NCBI GenBank assembly: GCA_016124675.1
Contig: WGNG01000009.1
Coordinates: forward strand, 310,001-374,000
Reading direction: 5' to 3'
Origin: Alphaproteobacteria bacterium
GTDB lineage: Bacteria > Pseudomonadota > Alphaproteobacteria > Caulobacterales > Maricaulaceae
Length of the DNA stretch: 64,000 bases
Of the stretch, positions 36,409 through 45,262 are shown piece after piece. Position numbers and translations under genes: made by a program. Position 1 is the first letter of the stretch. Each line of letters begins with the position of its first letter. The notes below the pieces were generated by a model. The model did no database searches. It saw only the letters and a list, made by a program, of their open reading frames with translations, and was not told the origin of the DNA.

Positions 36409-36585
36409 GTGTCTGAGAATCATGGGGTTGTCGTGCTCACGGATGAGATGGAGAAGACGGTATCGGCTTTGTTTGACTGCATTACTACCGATGAGGCTAT
36501 GCCTCAGACGGTTTATCGCGCTCTAGATACCGCGCTTGAACCTGTGGCAACAATTCGCCTCTCAATGCTTTCAGAGCAGCAATAA
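36409..36585 (+). CDS. possible 58-residue protein, islet left side
   Basis: 58 codons from a GTG (MSENHGVVVLTDEMEKTVSA to RLSMLSEQQ), Glu/Ala/Leu-rich and probably helical. Shine-Dalgarno support is weak (CCAAAG). It overlaps the 3' part of the opposite-strand HEPN-like gene by 89 bases. Both frames read as plausible protein there, and the opposite one is better supported, so this one may be chance. Confidence 0.22.
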   Translation: MSENHGVVVLTDEMEKTVSALFDCITTDEAMPQTVYRALDTALEPVATIRLSMLSEQQ

Positions 36586-37069
36586 ATTCGTCAATGCCTT
36601 CAATCCCCTCTTTTAGATCGTCTGCGGTAACGGGCCGCCCTTCCGGAAAGGCTCGTTTAGGGCCAACAATTCCATGTTTCTTGGCTTCTTGATCCCAGTT
36701 GCCAGTTAAGTCTTTGACGGCCCAGCATCCTAGAGCTTCGGAGCGAGCCCAAGCGCCATGAGCCAGCAAATCGCGGAACTTTTTGATATCAGAGGAAGCG
36801 GTTTTCAAAGCCTTCAGGTTGACGCTTTGGATGGTGTACCCGCGCAAGAAGGCGATTTGCTCGATGAGGTTAAGTCGGTCTTCCAGACGGCCCTCTCTGA
36901 CGGAAAGCCGCCCTATTTCGGGTCCAACTTCAACCATCATATAGACAATGCCTTGGGCGTAATGTTCGGCGAAGGCAAACCGCGTTATAATGCGGCCAAT
37001 TTCCTCGCAGATATCCCTTGGGATGTCATATCGAGTAATTGTGGTTTCTCTAGAAAAGGTCTTTTTCAT
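36497..37069 (-). CDS. HEPN-like accessory protein in the islet, unknown
   Basis: 190 residues from an ATG at 37069 (MKKTFSRETTITRYDIPRDI), mostly helical. The segment KKFRDLLAHGAW holds R99-x4-H104, the RX4-6H pattern of HEPN-domain ribonucleases and related folds; an acidic/hydrophobic helix precedes it (FAEHYAQGIVYMMVEVG). No partner nucleotidyltransferase is present. The frame is open upstream to 37132, but the sequence there does not look like protein. Base use (ATA, AGA and other A/T-rich codons) differs from the surrounding genes, suggesting transfer. Family assignment is by motif only, and a non-HEPN helical protein is possible. Confidence 0.5.
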   Translation of the reverse strand: MKKTFSRETTITRYDIPRDICEEIGRIITRFAFAEHYAQGIVYMMVEVGPEIGRLSVREGRLEDRLNLIEQIAFLRGYTIQSVNLKALKTASSDIKKFRDLLAHGAWARSEALGCWAVKDLTGNWDQEAKKHGIVGPKRAFPEGRPVTADDLKEGIEGIDEFIAALKALRGELLPQVQARYLERDKPSEA

Positions 37070-37143
37070 GCCCACACAAGATGAAGAGCACCGCGACGGA
37101 GCGCTAAAGCGGATTCTGGAAACGCCTCGCACATTGCATCAGC

Positions 37144-37431
37144 CTAAGGAGCAGAAGCCAAGTAAGAAAGGTATGAGATGACCATGGCCGCTATCGCTAT
37201 CGGAACCGCAATAATCGCCGCTATTGCGGCGGCCCATGCAGCATTCTTCGCACTTCGAGCGATGCGCAAGCTTTCATAGTTGGAAGACTTTTTGGCTTCC
37301 AACTCGGCATGTTGTAGCCAAGCCTCGGCTTGAGCAAGCCTGTTTCCGGCGTAGACGCCAGCCGAAACCTTCTTGCGAGTTGCCTCTTCACCATCGCGCT
37401 GAAAGTCGGGCCAGTAGTCATTTTGCGTCAT
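37144..37431 (-). CDS. small single-pass membrane protein in the islet
   Basis: 95 residues from the ATG at 37431 with GGGGGA just upstream. An Arg/Glu/Gln-rich helical cytoplasmic part (GNRLAQAEAWLQHAELEAKK, YESLRIARSAKNAAW) is followed by one C-terminal hydrophobic segment (about residues 69-91, AAAIAAIIAVPIAIAAMVIS). It lies 74 bases upstream of, and in the same direction as, the HEPN-like gene, so the two may be one transcript. Proteins of this build are common in genomic islands but have no known function that I can name. Confidence 0.55.
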   Translation of the reverse strand: MTQNDYWPDFQRDGEEATRKKVSAGVYAGNRLAQAEAWLQHAELEAKKSSNYESLRIARSAKNAAWAAAIAAIIAVPIAIAAMVISYLSYLASAP

Positions 37432-37585
37432 CGATTCCCCCATCGGACGAAGTGTACACCCCTAATCTCAGGCGAGCCAGAGGCTATTATTCCGACGATA
37501 GGTAAGGCGCTTGCCCTCTGCATCGCGCAGGATGGCACCTCAGCGCAGTACGGCCACAGGCTATGATCCTAAGCCGCCGCGGCGA

Positions 37586-37618
37586 GCCATATTCGCCTTC
37601 CCCGAATCTGAAAACTTT
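37586..37618. repeat. direct repeat, right copy, in the nuclease leader
   Basis: 33 bases beginning gccatattcgccttccccga and ending tgaaaacttt, 14 bases before the ATG of the nuclease gene (37633). Compared with the left copy, aat replaces tcc-side bases at 37606-37607. If the element inserted here, this copy restores the original promoter or leader. Confidence 0.85.
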
Positions 37619-37632
37619 CCTACATTCGGCTC

Positions 37633-38115
37633 ATGAGAGCAGTCTTTTCCCTATTCGCGTGCGCCATGGGGTTGATGCAACCGGCGATGGCGCAGGACAT
37701 TCCCGGCCCCGTGCCGGCGGAGATTCTGCATATTGTGGACGGGGATACGGTGGGCGTGCGCGCCCATACCTGGCCGGGTCAGTATGTGGAGATCCGGGTG
37801 CGCCTGCGCGGGGCCGATGCGCCGGAGGTGCGCCGCGTCGCCTGTGAGGCCGAGCGCATCAAGGGCCATGAGGCGACAGAATTTACCCGAAACTGGCTGA
37901 GCGCACCGGGTGGGGAGGGCTTTGCGCCGGTCATGCTGACCGAGATCGGCCCGGACAGTTTCTGGGGCCGCGTGGTGGCGCGCATGGTGCGCGAGGCGGA
38001 CGGCGCCGATCTGTCCGATGACCTCATCTCCGCCGGGCTGGCCGTGCCTTATCGTCAGCCAGGACCGTGGTGCGATACAGGGACGGCGGCGGCGGCCGGA
38101 CCGTCCTTGCGCTGA
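37633..38115 (+). CDS. exported thermonuclease-like (SNase) protein
   Basis: 160 residues. A signal peptide (MRAVFSLFACAMGLMQPAMA) is followed by the SNase OB fold: ILHIVDGDTVGVRAHTW (metal-binding DGDT), VRLRGADAPEVRR (Arg and Asp-Ala-Pro-Glu block) and ERIKGHEATEFTRNWL, then the third block DSFWGRVVARM. It is shorter than staphylococcal nuclease because no long C-terminal helix remains, and many such alphaproteobacterial proteins have unproven nuclease activity. The last 61 bases overlap the convergent DUF2061 gene. Confidence 0.82.
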   Translation: MRAVFSLFACAMGLMQPAMAQDIPGPVPAEILHIVDGDTVGVRAHTWPGQYVEIRVRLRGADAPEVRRVACEAERIKGHEATEFTRNWLSAPGGEGFAPVMLTEIGPDSFWGRVVARMVREADGADLSDDLISAGLAVPYRQPGPWCDTGTAAAAGPSLR

Positions 38116-38366
38116 GCCGCCGCGTTCTGACGCCCCGCACGGCCCCAGGCGCGCTCGTGCAGCACATAGGCCACGGTCTGCACCACCGGCTCGATCAGCC
38201 CCACCGCCAGCGCCGCGCGCCAGTCGCGGGTCAGCGCAAACACCACCGCCATCGCCACGACCATGTGGGTCAGGCCATAGGTCAGTGTTTTCAACAGGCC
38301 CCGCGGCACGCCCGGCAGGCGGGCGGGCGCAGGCGTGTGAAACAGGGCGCGGGCCAGGGCGGTCAT
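38055..38366 (-). CDS. DUF2061 membrane protein
   Basis: 103 residues. Two hydrophobic segments (about 27-44 and 52-70) with the DUF2061 pattern GLLKTLTYGLTHMVVAMAVV and VVQTVAYVLHERAWGR, then a low-complexity Ala/Gly tail. Start at 38366; 27 further codons in frame upstream look non-protein. The 3' end overlaps the convergent nuclease gene by 61 bases, so the two transcripts would be complementary there. Function unknown. Confidence 0.75.
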   Translation of the reverse strand: MTALARALFHTPAPARLPGVPRGLLKTLTYGLTHMVVAMAVVFALTRDWRAALAVGLIEPVVQTVAYVLHERAWGRAGRQNAAAQRKDGPAAAAVPVSHHGPG

Positions 38367-38504
38367 GGCGATCCTCTCAAACCGGTGAGACTTGAGAATG
38401 GATCGCAAATGTGGCCATAGCAAGCGCCCGGGCGTTATCGGCCCCATAAATAATTCAGTTCAGCGCTATAGGCTTGCTCTATTTGAGGGCCACCCGGCCC
38501 GCGC

Positions 38505-39221
38505 CTAGCCCTTCAGCGCCTCGCTCTGGGCGGCGCACAGCGCGGTCACGCCCCGGCGCGCCATTGCGAACAGGGCGTCGAACTCGGCCTGGCTCATGGG
38601 CCGGTCCTCGGCCGTGGCCTGCACCTCCACCACGCCGCCCGTCGAGGTGAGCACGAAATTGGCGTCGGTCTCGGCGATGCGGTCTTCCTCGTATTCAAGG
38701 TCGAGGCGCGGCTCGCCCGCAATGATGCCCGCTGACACTGCGGCGAGCTGGGCGTGGACCGGATCGGTCTTGATCACGCCTTCCTCCTTGAGCCAGAGGC
38801 AGGCCGCTTTCAGCGCCAGCCAGGCGCCCGTGACCGAGGCCGTGCGCGTGCCGCCATCGGCCTGCAGCACATCGCAGTCGATGAGAATCTGGCGCTCGCC
38901 CAGCGCCTTGAGGTCAATGCAGGCGCGCAAGGACCGGCCGATCAGGCGCTGGATTTCCTGGGTGCGGCCGGACGGCTTGCCGGAACTCACCTCGCGGCGG
39001 GTGCGCTGATGGGTGGCGCGCGGCAGCATGGCGTATTCCGCCGTCACCCAGCCGCGCCCCTGGCCGCGCAGCCAGGGCGGGGTCGCCTCGTCCACGCTGG
39101 CGGTGCACAAGACATGGGTATCGCCCATTTTGACGAGGCAGGAGCCTTCGGCATAGGGGCTGAAGCCCATCTCGAAGCGGATCGGACGCAGGGCGTCGGG
39201 CTGGCGGCCGTCAGGGCGCAT
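38505..39221 (-). CDS. rph: ribonuclease PH
   Basis: 3'-to-5' phosphorolytic exoribonuclease that trims tRNA precursors. 238 residues, exactly the usual length. Family blocks: [78 protein letters not shown], and [19 protein letters not shown] (phosphate/active-site region). The ATG at 39221 has GGAGA 6 bases upstream, while the frame extends to 39236. Fully typical. Confidence 0.96.
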   Translation of the reverse strand: MRPDGRQPDALRPIRFEMGFSPYAEGSCLVKMGDTHVLCTASVDEATPPWLRGQGRGWVTAEYAMLPRATHQRTRREVSSGKPSGRTQEIQRLIGRSLRACIDLKALGERQILIDCDVLQADGGTRTASVTGAWLALKAACLWLKEEGVIKTDPVHAQLAAVSAGIIAGEPRLDLEYEEDRIAETDANFVLTSTGGVVEVQATAEDRPMSQAEFDALFAMARRGVTALCAAQSEALKG

Positions 39222-39277
39222 GAGAGTCTCCATCAATGCTTGAAGGCGGTGTTAGCCGGGTCGTGGCGCAAATAAAA

Positions 39278-39307
39278 GCGGCGCCGGGCAGGACCGCCCG
39301 GCGCCGC
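39278..39307 (-). terminator. terminator of the second TonB receptor gene
   Basis: Perfect 12-bp stem gcggcgccgggc / gcccggcgccgc with a 6-base loop. On the minus strand it is followed by TTTTATTT. It lies 28 bases past the receptor stop (39336). Confidence 0.85.
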
Positions 39308-39335
39308 GGAGGCAAGGTCTCAAGCCTGACGCCGC

Positions 39336-41984
39336 CTAGAAGCGGGCGCGCAGGGTCACCCCGTAGGTGCGGGGCTGGTTGGCGTAGGCCGAGAACGAAC
39401 CCGGCTGCAGCGTCGTCGGGAAGCCCGCCGTGTAGTATTCGTCATTGTTCAGATTGCGGCCCCACAGCAGCGCCTCGAGACCGTTATTGAGGTTGACCCC
39501 AAGGCCGGCGTTGAAGGTGCCCACTTCACGGGTGAGCGACGTCGGCAGGCTGTTGCCAAGGTTGGTTTCCGACTCATACTGGTAATCGGCCCGGACGAAG
39601 GCCTCGCCGAAGCCGACCTCGCGGGCGTACTGGACGCCGAACGAGCCGGCAAACTCAGCCACGCCCGCGACCGTGACCCCGGACAGATCGCCGCGTCCGT
39701 CAGGCACGCCGTCGGCCAGGTCTTCCGGGCTGCCGCTGACCACCGGGGCGCCCGGGAAGTCATTGAACTCGGCGTCCATCCAGATGCCCGACACGGTGAG
39801 GGTCAGACCCGGGATCGCCGGCGGGCTGATGGCGGCGTCAAACTCCACGCCGCGCGCGCTCTGTTCGCCCGCATTGGTCACCGCAAAGCCGGCGCCCAGG
39901 AAGATCGAGGACTGGAAGTCCGTGATCGTCTGGTCGAACAGCGCCACGTTCAGGAAGCCCCAGTCAAACTGGCTCTTGATCCCGATCTCGAACGTCTCGG
40001 TGATTTCCGGACGCGCGAAGCGCTGGTTGCCGGCCACGCCGAGGGCCTCGGCAGTGTTGACGATGGTCGGCAGGCCGAGCGCGTTGTCGGCAGCCAGCTG
40101 GCCCGCCGCACGCAGGGCGGCGACGTCAGCCGAGGCCGGACGGGTGTCCGGGGTCAGGTTCCAGGACGAGGCCTTGAACCCGCGGGCGAACGACGCATAG
40201 ACATTGACATTGTCCCGCAGATCATAGGCCAGCCGCAGCGTGTACGGCCAGTCGGAGTCCTCGGTGCGGCCATCCTCGACCGAGTTCGGGAACGGCGTCA
40301 TCGCGCCGAGCGGCTGCAGGCCCTGCTGGAACAGGGTGAGCAGCGGGTTGGACAGAGGCGCGCCGCTGCTGGGGAAGGTGGTGGACGCAGCCTGGATCGC
40401 CGCGAACGCGGCCGGGTTGGCGGCAGCAAACGCCGCGACCTGAGCAGGATCGTTGGGATTGGCCACGCCGGCGCCCTGCAGCAGCAAGCCGAAGCCGACC
40501 TGAACCAGGTTCAGGTCAGAGAACGGGTTGTTGCGCGTGACATCCGTGAAGTCGACCTCTTTCTCGCTGCGGAAATAGGCCAGGCCCGCCGTCAGGGTCA
40601 GGCGCTCGGTGAGGTCGAAATCAACCTGGCCGAACAGCTGCATCTGGCGGTCAGATTGCTCGGCCGTAAAGCGCGTGCCGCGGCCCGCGCCATAGAAGGT
40701 GCCGGCAGGGAAACCGGTGGCCGCCTCGAGCACAGTGATCGTGCTGGTCGCCGGGTTGGGAATGAACACGCCGGGAGCCACCTGGACGACGCCGGTCGCC
40801 GTGAGCAGGTTCACATAGGGACGCGCACCGGCGCCATAGATCCGCGAATCCGTCACCGTCATGTCTTCGTCGGAGAAGAAGGCGCCCAGCAGGTAGAAGG
40901 CGCGGTTGTTCCAGTCGCCGGTCAGGCGGAATTCCTGGGTGAAGGTTTGCACGTCCAGACCGCGGGTGTTTTCACCGAGCAGGGCCAGCGTGGTGAAATC
41001 GCCTTCGAAGTTGACGAAATCGTCATACTGGCGCAGGGCCGTGATCGAGCTCACCGTGACATTGTCGTTCAGGCTCCAGTCTGCCTGGAGCGAGATGCCC
41101 GAGTTCTCGATCTGGTTCTCGTTCGCGAAATCCGTCGCGATCTGATAGTTGAAGCCGGCGCCGGCCGACGTACGGCCGCCCAGCACATCGCGGATCAGCG
41201 GCGCGGTGAGGCCGTCGATCACGCGGTCGGTGCCGCAGCATTTCTCGTCAATCTCGTCGTGATCGGCGATCAGGCGCAGGGAGAGATTGTCGGTTGGGTT
41301 GAACAGCAATTGTCCGCGCACCGCCCAGCGGTCGCGATCATTGAAGTCGCCGCCATTGCCGAGATTCTCGTAATAGCCGTCACGCGTGTTGCGGCTGCCC
41401 GACAGCGAGAAGGCGAGGCTGTCCGACAAGGGACCGGTGACCGAGCCGCGCACGATGCGCTGGTTGAGATTGCCCACCGTCGCCTCGACGACGCCGCCAA
41501 ACTCAAACTGGGGCTCCTGGGTGATGATGCTCACCACGCCGGCCGTGGCGTTCTTGCCGAACAGGGTGGATTGCGGGCCGCGCAGCACCTCGACCCGCTC
41601 AATGCCGATGAGGTCGGACAGGGCCGAACCAGCGCGCGGGCGGAACACGCCATCGATATAGACCGCGACGGACGGCTCGATGCCGGGATTGTTCGCGCCA
41701 TTGCCCTGGCCGCGAATGATGAAGGTCGCATTGGAGCTGCGCTCCAGCTGGCTGACGCGCAGGGACGGGATCACCGACTGAAGGTCGAGCGCATCGACGA
41801 TCTGGGCGTTCTCGAGCGTTTCAGCCTGGACCACGGACACCGCAATCGGCACTTCCTGCAAGGTCTGCTCGCGCTTCTGGGCGGTGACCGTGATCACGTC
41901 TTCCTGCGCCTGGGCGGCGGTGGTGACAAGGCCAGCGGCCAGTGCGGTCGCGCCGAGCACGGCCGCTTTGGTGAATCGTTTCAT
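39336..41984 (-). CDS. TonB-dependent outer-membrane receptor
   Basis: 882 residues. Signal peptide to about residue 26 (MKRFTKAAVLGATALAAGL), a plug domain (VITVTAQKREQTLQEVPIAV, TFIIRGQGNGANNPGIEPSV, VYIDGVFRPR, ERVEVLRGPQSTLFGKNA) with the TonB-box-like DVITV at its start, and a barrel ending in Phe (GVTLRARF). The sequence GVFRPRAGSALSDLIGIERV fits receptors common in Caulobacterales for carbohydrate or complex organic substrates. No sigma/anti-sigma pair is adjacent. The ligand is unknown; a catabolic dehydrogenase cluster starts about 800 bases away. Confidence 0.94.
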   Translation of the reverse strand: MKRFTKAAVLGATALAAGLVTTAAQAQEDVITVTAQKREQTLQEVPIAVSVVQAETLENAQIVDALDLQSVIPSLRVSQLERSSNATFIIRGQGNGANNPGIEPSVAVYIDGVFRPRAGSALSDLIGIERVEVLRGPQSTLFGKNATAGVVSIITQEPQFEFGGVVEATVGNLNQRIVRGSVTGPLSDSLAFSLSGSRNTRDGYYENLGNGGDFNDRDRWAVRGQLLFNPTDNLSLRLIADHDEIDEKCCGTDRVIDGLTAPLIRDVLGGRTSAGAGFNYQIATDFANENQIENSGISLQADWSLNDNVTVSSITALRQYDDFVNFEGDFTTLALLGENTRGLDVQTFTQEFRLTGDWNNRAFYLLGAFFSDEDMTVTDSRIYGAGARPYVNLLTATGVVQVAPGVFIPNPATSTITVLEAATGFPAGTFYGAGRGTRFTAEQSDRQMQLFGQVDFDLTERLTLTAGLAYFRSEKEVDFTDVTRNNPFSDLNLVQVGFGLLLQGAGVANPNDPAQVAAFAAANPAAFAAIQAASTTFPSSGAPLSNPLLTLFQQGLQPLGAMTPFPNSVEDGRTEDSDWPYTLRLAYDLRDNVNVYASFARGFKASSWNLTPDTRPASADVAALRAAGQLAADNALGLPTIVNTAEALGVAGNQRFARPEITETFEIGIKSQFDWGFLNVALFDQTITDFQSSIFLGAGFAVTNAGEQSARGVEFDAAISPPAIPGLTLTVSGIWMDAEFNDFPGAPVVSGSPEDLADGVPDGRGDLSGVTVAGVAEFAGSFGVQYAREVGFGEAFVRADYQYESETNLGNSLPTSLTREVGTFNAGLGVNLNNGLEALLWGRNLNNDEYYTAGFPTTLQPGSFSAYANQPRTYGVTLRARF

Positions 41985-42193
41985 TCGGGTTCCTCCCCCT
42001 GATGATGGCGCCGGGGCAACCTTGATCTGGCTGTTCTCCCGTACGGATGAAACCGTAAGCGCGCTTTACACAGTTGTCATGCGCCGATCTCGGGCGCCCG
42101 CCCTGCCGCGTGCGCGGCCTGCCGCCAGCGTGGCGCCAAGGCCACAGAACGCCCCCGCGAGCCCCGAATTTGTTAACCATGTGGTGATGATTG

Positions 42194-42631
42194 TCACCGG
42201 CGCGCCGACACCGCCGCGTAAATGAGTCCGGACAAACCGCCGATCCCCGCCTGAGCCGTCTGCCCCGCAAGACTGCGCGCACCCGCGATGGGCTGGATGC
42301 CGAAGAAGACCGGCTCCATCGCCGCCAGCATCACCGCGATGGCGGCCAGGCCGGCGGCTGCATACACCAGAAGACGCGGCAGCGGCGAGAAACGGACCAC
42401 CAGCCCGCCGGCGGGAAAGGCGATCACGAAGGCGATGGCGATCAAGGCGCCATAGATGGGCGCCAGCCCCGCCCAGTCGGCCAGGATCATGCCCAGCGCG
42501 TCGCCCGCTGTAATCGGAGCACCCACATCGGCCAGCGCCGCCAGGACGAACCCGGTCTGGGCCGCCGTTCCGGCCAGAGCCATGAACACAACGGCGGCGA
42601 GCCAGGCGGCGGCGATGCGGATAATGGCCAT
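42194..42631 (-). CDS. multi-pass membrane protein, unknown
   Basis: 145 residues with four likely transmembrane helices (about 5-31, 55-78, 86-107 and 118-140). Ala/Gly/Ile-rich with short polar loops and a C-terminal SARR. No conserved motif is recognised. It lies upstream of the TonB receptor on the same strand, with 209 bases between, so a shared transcript cannot be excluded. It is divergent from the sugar dehydrogenase gene. Confidence 0.62.
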   Translation of the reverse strand: MAIIRIAAAWLAAVVFMALAGTAAQTGFVLAALADVGAPITAGDALGMILADWAGLAPIYGALIAIAFVIAFPAGGLVVRFSPLPRLLVYAAAGLAAIAVMLAAMEPVFFGIQPIAGARSLAGQTAQAGIGGLSGLIYAAVSARR

Positions 42632-42774
42632 GACACGTCTCTCCCCGGTAATGCCGCGAACGCCAGGTGCGCACGCGGTGGCGCCGGTCTATGTTGGACC
42701 AGATACCGGCGAAACGGAATGCGCTGGCGCGCCGACTGCGCGTTCGCCGCAGACCTTATGTGTGGAGATCCGCG

Positions 42775-43896
42775 ATGACCCGTCTGTCCTGTCTCCTGGT
42801 GGCCGGCGCCCTGGGCCTGCTGTCCGGTGCGTGTGCGCAGCCTGAAACGCCGGCCCCGGCCCCTGACGCGGATCGAGACAGCTATGCGGTGGACGTCGTG
42901 GCCAGCGGGCTGAATGTCCCCTGGGGTCTCGCTTTCCTGCCGGATGGCCGGTTCCTCGTCAGCGAGCGCAATGGCGCGGTGCGGATCGTCGCCGCGGACG
43001 GACACGTGGCGGCTGAGCCGGTCGCCGGCGGCCCCGATGATGTCTTCGCCGGCGGTCAGGGCGGGCTTCTGGACATCGCGCTGGCCCCCGATTTCGCCGA
43101 CAGCGCGCTTGTCTATCTCAGCTATTCGGCGGGCACGTCCGGGGCCAATCACACCGCGGTCTACCGCGCCCGCTTCGACGGCGAGGCTTTCGTGGACGGC
43201 GAAACGATCTTCCGCTCGGTTCCCGACCGGTCCACCGAGCACCATTATGGCGGGCGCCTGGCGTTTCTGCCCGACGCCAGCCTGATCCTGACCCTGGGCG
43301 ACGGTTTCGCCTATCGTGAGCGCGCCCAGTCGCGCGACGATCATCTGGGCGTGATCGTGCGGCTGGCGCCGGACGGATCCGCGCCGCAGGACAATCCCTT
43401 CTTTGCCGAGGGCGGGCCGGCGGCGTTCGTCTACAGCTATGGCCACCGCAATGTTCAGGGCGTCGCCTTCGACCCTGCGGCCGGACGCCTCTGGTCCCAT
43501 GAGCACGGACCGCAGGGCGGCGACGAGCTCAACCTCATCGAACCCGGCGTCAATTATGGCTGGCCCATTGTCAGCCACGGCCTTGACTATACCGGCGCGC
43601 GGATCAGCCCCTTCGAGACCCTGCCCGAGTTTCCCGAACCCGCCCATGTCTGGACCCCGTCCATCGCGCCATCGGGCCTGGCCATCCATGATGGCGATCT
43701 CTATGTCACGGCGCTGGCCGGTCAGGCCCTGCACCGGCTGGAGCTGGACGCAGACGGCGCGGTCGCAAGCGAAACCCGGCTGCTGGCCGGACGCGGCGAG
43801 CGCTATCGCCACGTGCTGAGCGGTCCGGACGGGGCGCTCTGGCTGCTGACGGACGCCGAGGACGGCGCTATCCTCAGGGTGCGCATGCGCGACTAG
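42775..43896 (+). CDS. PQQ-type sugar/aldose dehydrogenase (GSDH family)
   Basis: Six-bladed propeller dehydrogenase of the soluble glucose dehydrogenase/YliI type, 373 residues. An export signal precedes a cysteine (LLSGACAQPE) that makes a weak lipobox. Blades include NVPWGLAFLPDGRFLVSERN, GQGGLLDIALAPDFADSALV, FRSVPDRSTEHHYGGRLAFL (the HHxxG block with the catalytic His), and the family hallmark HGPQGGDELNLIEPGVNYGW. It therefore probably oxidises an aldose in the periplasm with PQQ. The ATG at 42775 has GGAG 7 bases upstream. The substrate is not shown. Confidence 0.86.
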   Translation: MTRLSCLLVAGALGLLSGACAQPETPAPAPDADRDSYAVDVVASGLNVPWGLAFLPDGRFLVSERNGAVRIVAADGHVAAEPVAGGPDDVFAGGQGGLLDIALAPDFADSALVYLSYSAGTSGANHTAVYRARFDGEAFVDGETIFRSVPDRSTEHHYGGRLAFLPDASLILTLGDGFAYRERAQSRDDHLGVIVRLAPDGSAPQDNPFFAEGGPAAFVYSYGHRNVQGVAFDPAAGRLWSHEHGPQGGDELNLIEPGVNYGWPIVSHGLDYTGARISPFETLPEFPEPAHVWTPSIAPSGLAIHDGDLYVTALAGQALHRLELDADGAVASETRLLAGRGERYRHVLSGPDGALWLLTDAEDGAILRVRMRD

Positions 43897-43993
43897 CCTG
43901 CGCCCGACTGACTGGCGTTTCATTCGTGAAAGGTGTTCACTTGAGCGCGCGGCGACTCGCCATCACAAGGCGGGCGGGCGGGGGAGGAAACGC

Positions 43994-45262
43994 ATGCTCA
44001 AACGGATCGTGATCGCCGCACTGGCGCTCATTCTGGCCGCGATCATCGCCGGCGCCGGCTGGTATTTCCGGCCCTGGTCGCCCTATTCGCCCGCCAGCAT
44101 TCGCGCCATGGATGATCCGGACGCCTATCCCCAGACCTTCCAGCGGATGGATTCCATCCTGCCCGCGCGCCCCATCGCGGCGACGGCGCCGGCGCCTCTG
44201 CCGCGCGCGGTTGCGCCGCTGGCGCTGTCCTACGGGTGGATGGGCGAGGAGAAGACCCTCGAAACCTATTTGGAGGAGGCGGACGTCATCGGCCTGACCG
44301 TGCTGCGCGACGGGGTGGTCACGGCGCAGGCATTCCGTCTCGGCGCCGGTCCGGAGACGCGCTTCACCTCATGGTCTGTGGCAAAGACCATTATCGCCGT
44401 GCTCATCGCCAAGGCGATGGAGGACGGGCTGATCGACAGCCTCGATGATCCTGCGGGTCAGTACGCCCCGCAATTTGCCGGAACCGATTATGGCGCGGTG
44501 AGCCTGCGCCATCTGCTGATGATGTCGGCAGGAGTGGATTTCAACGAGGAATACTCGCCCGAGCGGCGCTCCGATGTCCGCCCGCTCTTTTTCAACGCCT
44601 TCATCCTGGGCCGGGACGTGGACGCCATGGTGGGCGAGATCACCAGCAATCGCGCGCCGGGCGAGGATACTCACTATGTCAGTCCCAATTCCCACGTGCT
44701 CTCGGCGGTGGTGCGCGCGGTCTATGACGCGCCGCTGGCTGAGATCGTCGCGCGCGAGCTCTGGGGGCCGCTGGGCATGACCGCAGAGGCCAGCTGGCTG
44801 CAGAATGTGGCCGGGGATCGCGGCGTGCCCATCGGCTATTGCTGCCTGCAGGCGACCAGCGAGGATTATGCCCGCTTTGGCCAGTTCCTGTTGCAGGACG
44901 GGGTCTGGGATGGAAACCGCCTGTTGCCGGAAGGCTTTGTGGAGATGGCGAGCGCGCCCAACGCACCCTTCCAGGAGCCGGGCGCCACGCCCTATCCCGG
45001 CCGGGGCTATGGCCTGCATGTCTGGGTGCCGGAGGATTATGACGGGGAGTTCTACGCGGCGGGCGTGTTCGGCCAGTTTATCTGGGTCGACCGCCGGCGC
45101 GGCGTTGTCATCGCCCTGAATTCCGGAGATCCGGGTTTCGCCGCTCGCTTTGCCGAATCGACCGCCGTGCTGCGGGCGATCGCGGCCCATGCCGCGCCGC
45201 TCGCTCAGGCCACCGCCACGCTCGAGCCGCCGGTCGACGGCGAAGACGGGATCGAGCCGTGA
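43994..45262 (+). CDS. serine hydrolase, class C beta-lactamase/NylB-like
   Basis: 422 residues. An N-terminal membrane segment (about 5-24) anchors or exports it. The SxxK motif is S128-V-A-K131 in FTSWSVAKTIIAVLI; the downstream GVDFNEEYS and YVSPNSHVLSAVVRA (Y-x-N type) blocks match the NylB/esterase-like branch of COG1680 rather than true beta-lactamases, which usually lack such N-terminal anchors. It likely cuts an ester or amide. ATG at 43994 with GGGGAGG upstream. Its stop overlaps the GTG of the next gene by 4 bp, and the three-gene set reads like a degradation pathway. Confidence 0.82.
   Translation: MLKRIVIAALALILAAIIAGAGWYFRPWSPYSPASIRAMDDPDAYPQTFQRMDSILPARPIAATAPAPLPRAVAPLALSYGWMGEEKTLETYLEEADVIGLTVLRDGVVTAQAFRLGAGPETRFTSWSVAKTIIAVLIAKAMEDGLIDSLDDPAGQYAPQFAGTDYGAVSLRHLLMMSAGVDFNEEYSPERRSDVRPLFFNAFILGRDVDAMVGEITSNRAPGEDTHYVSPNSHVLSAVVRAVYDAPLAEIVARELWGPLGMTAEASWLQNVAGDRGVPIGYCCLQATSEDYARFGQFLLQDGVWDGNRLLPEGFVEMASAPNAPFQEPGATPYPGRGYGLHVWVPEDYDGEFYAAGVFGQFIWVDRRRGVVIALNSGDPGFAARFAESTAVLRAIAAHAAPLAQATATLEPPVDGEDGIEP

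Noticed and set aside
36758-37084. A 108-codon plus-strand frame opposite the HEPN-like gene
   Set aside because: Reads less like a folded protein than the minus frame; no start context; not chosen as a gene.
40656-42002. Long plus-strand frame inside the second TonB receptor gene
   Set aside because: Same kind of antisense shadow; no protein-like domain.
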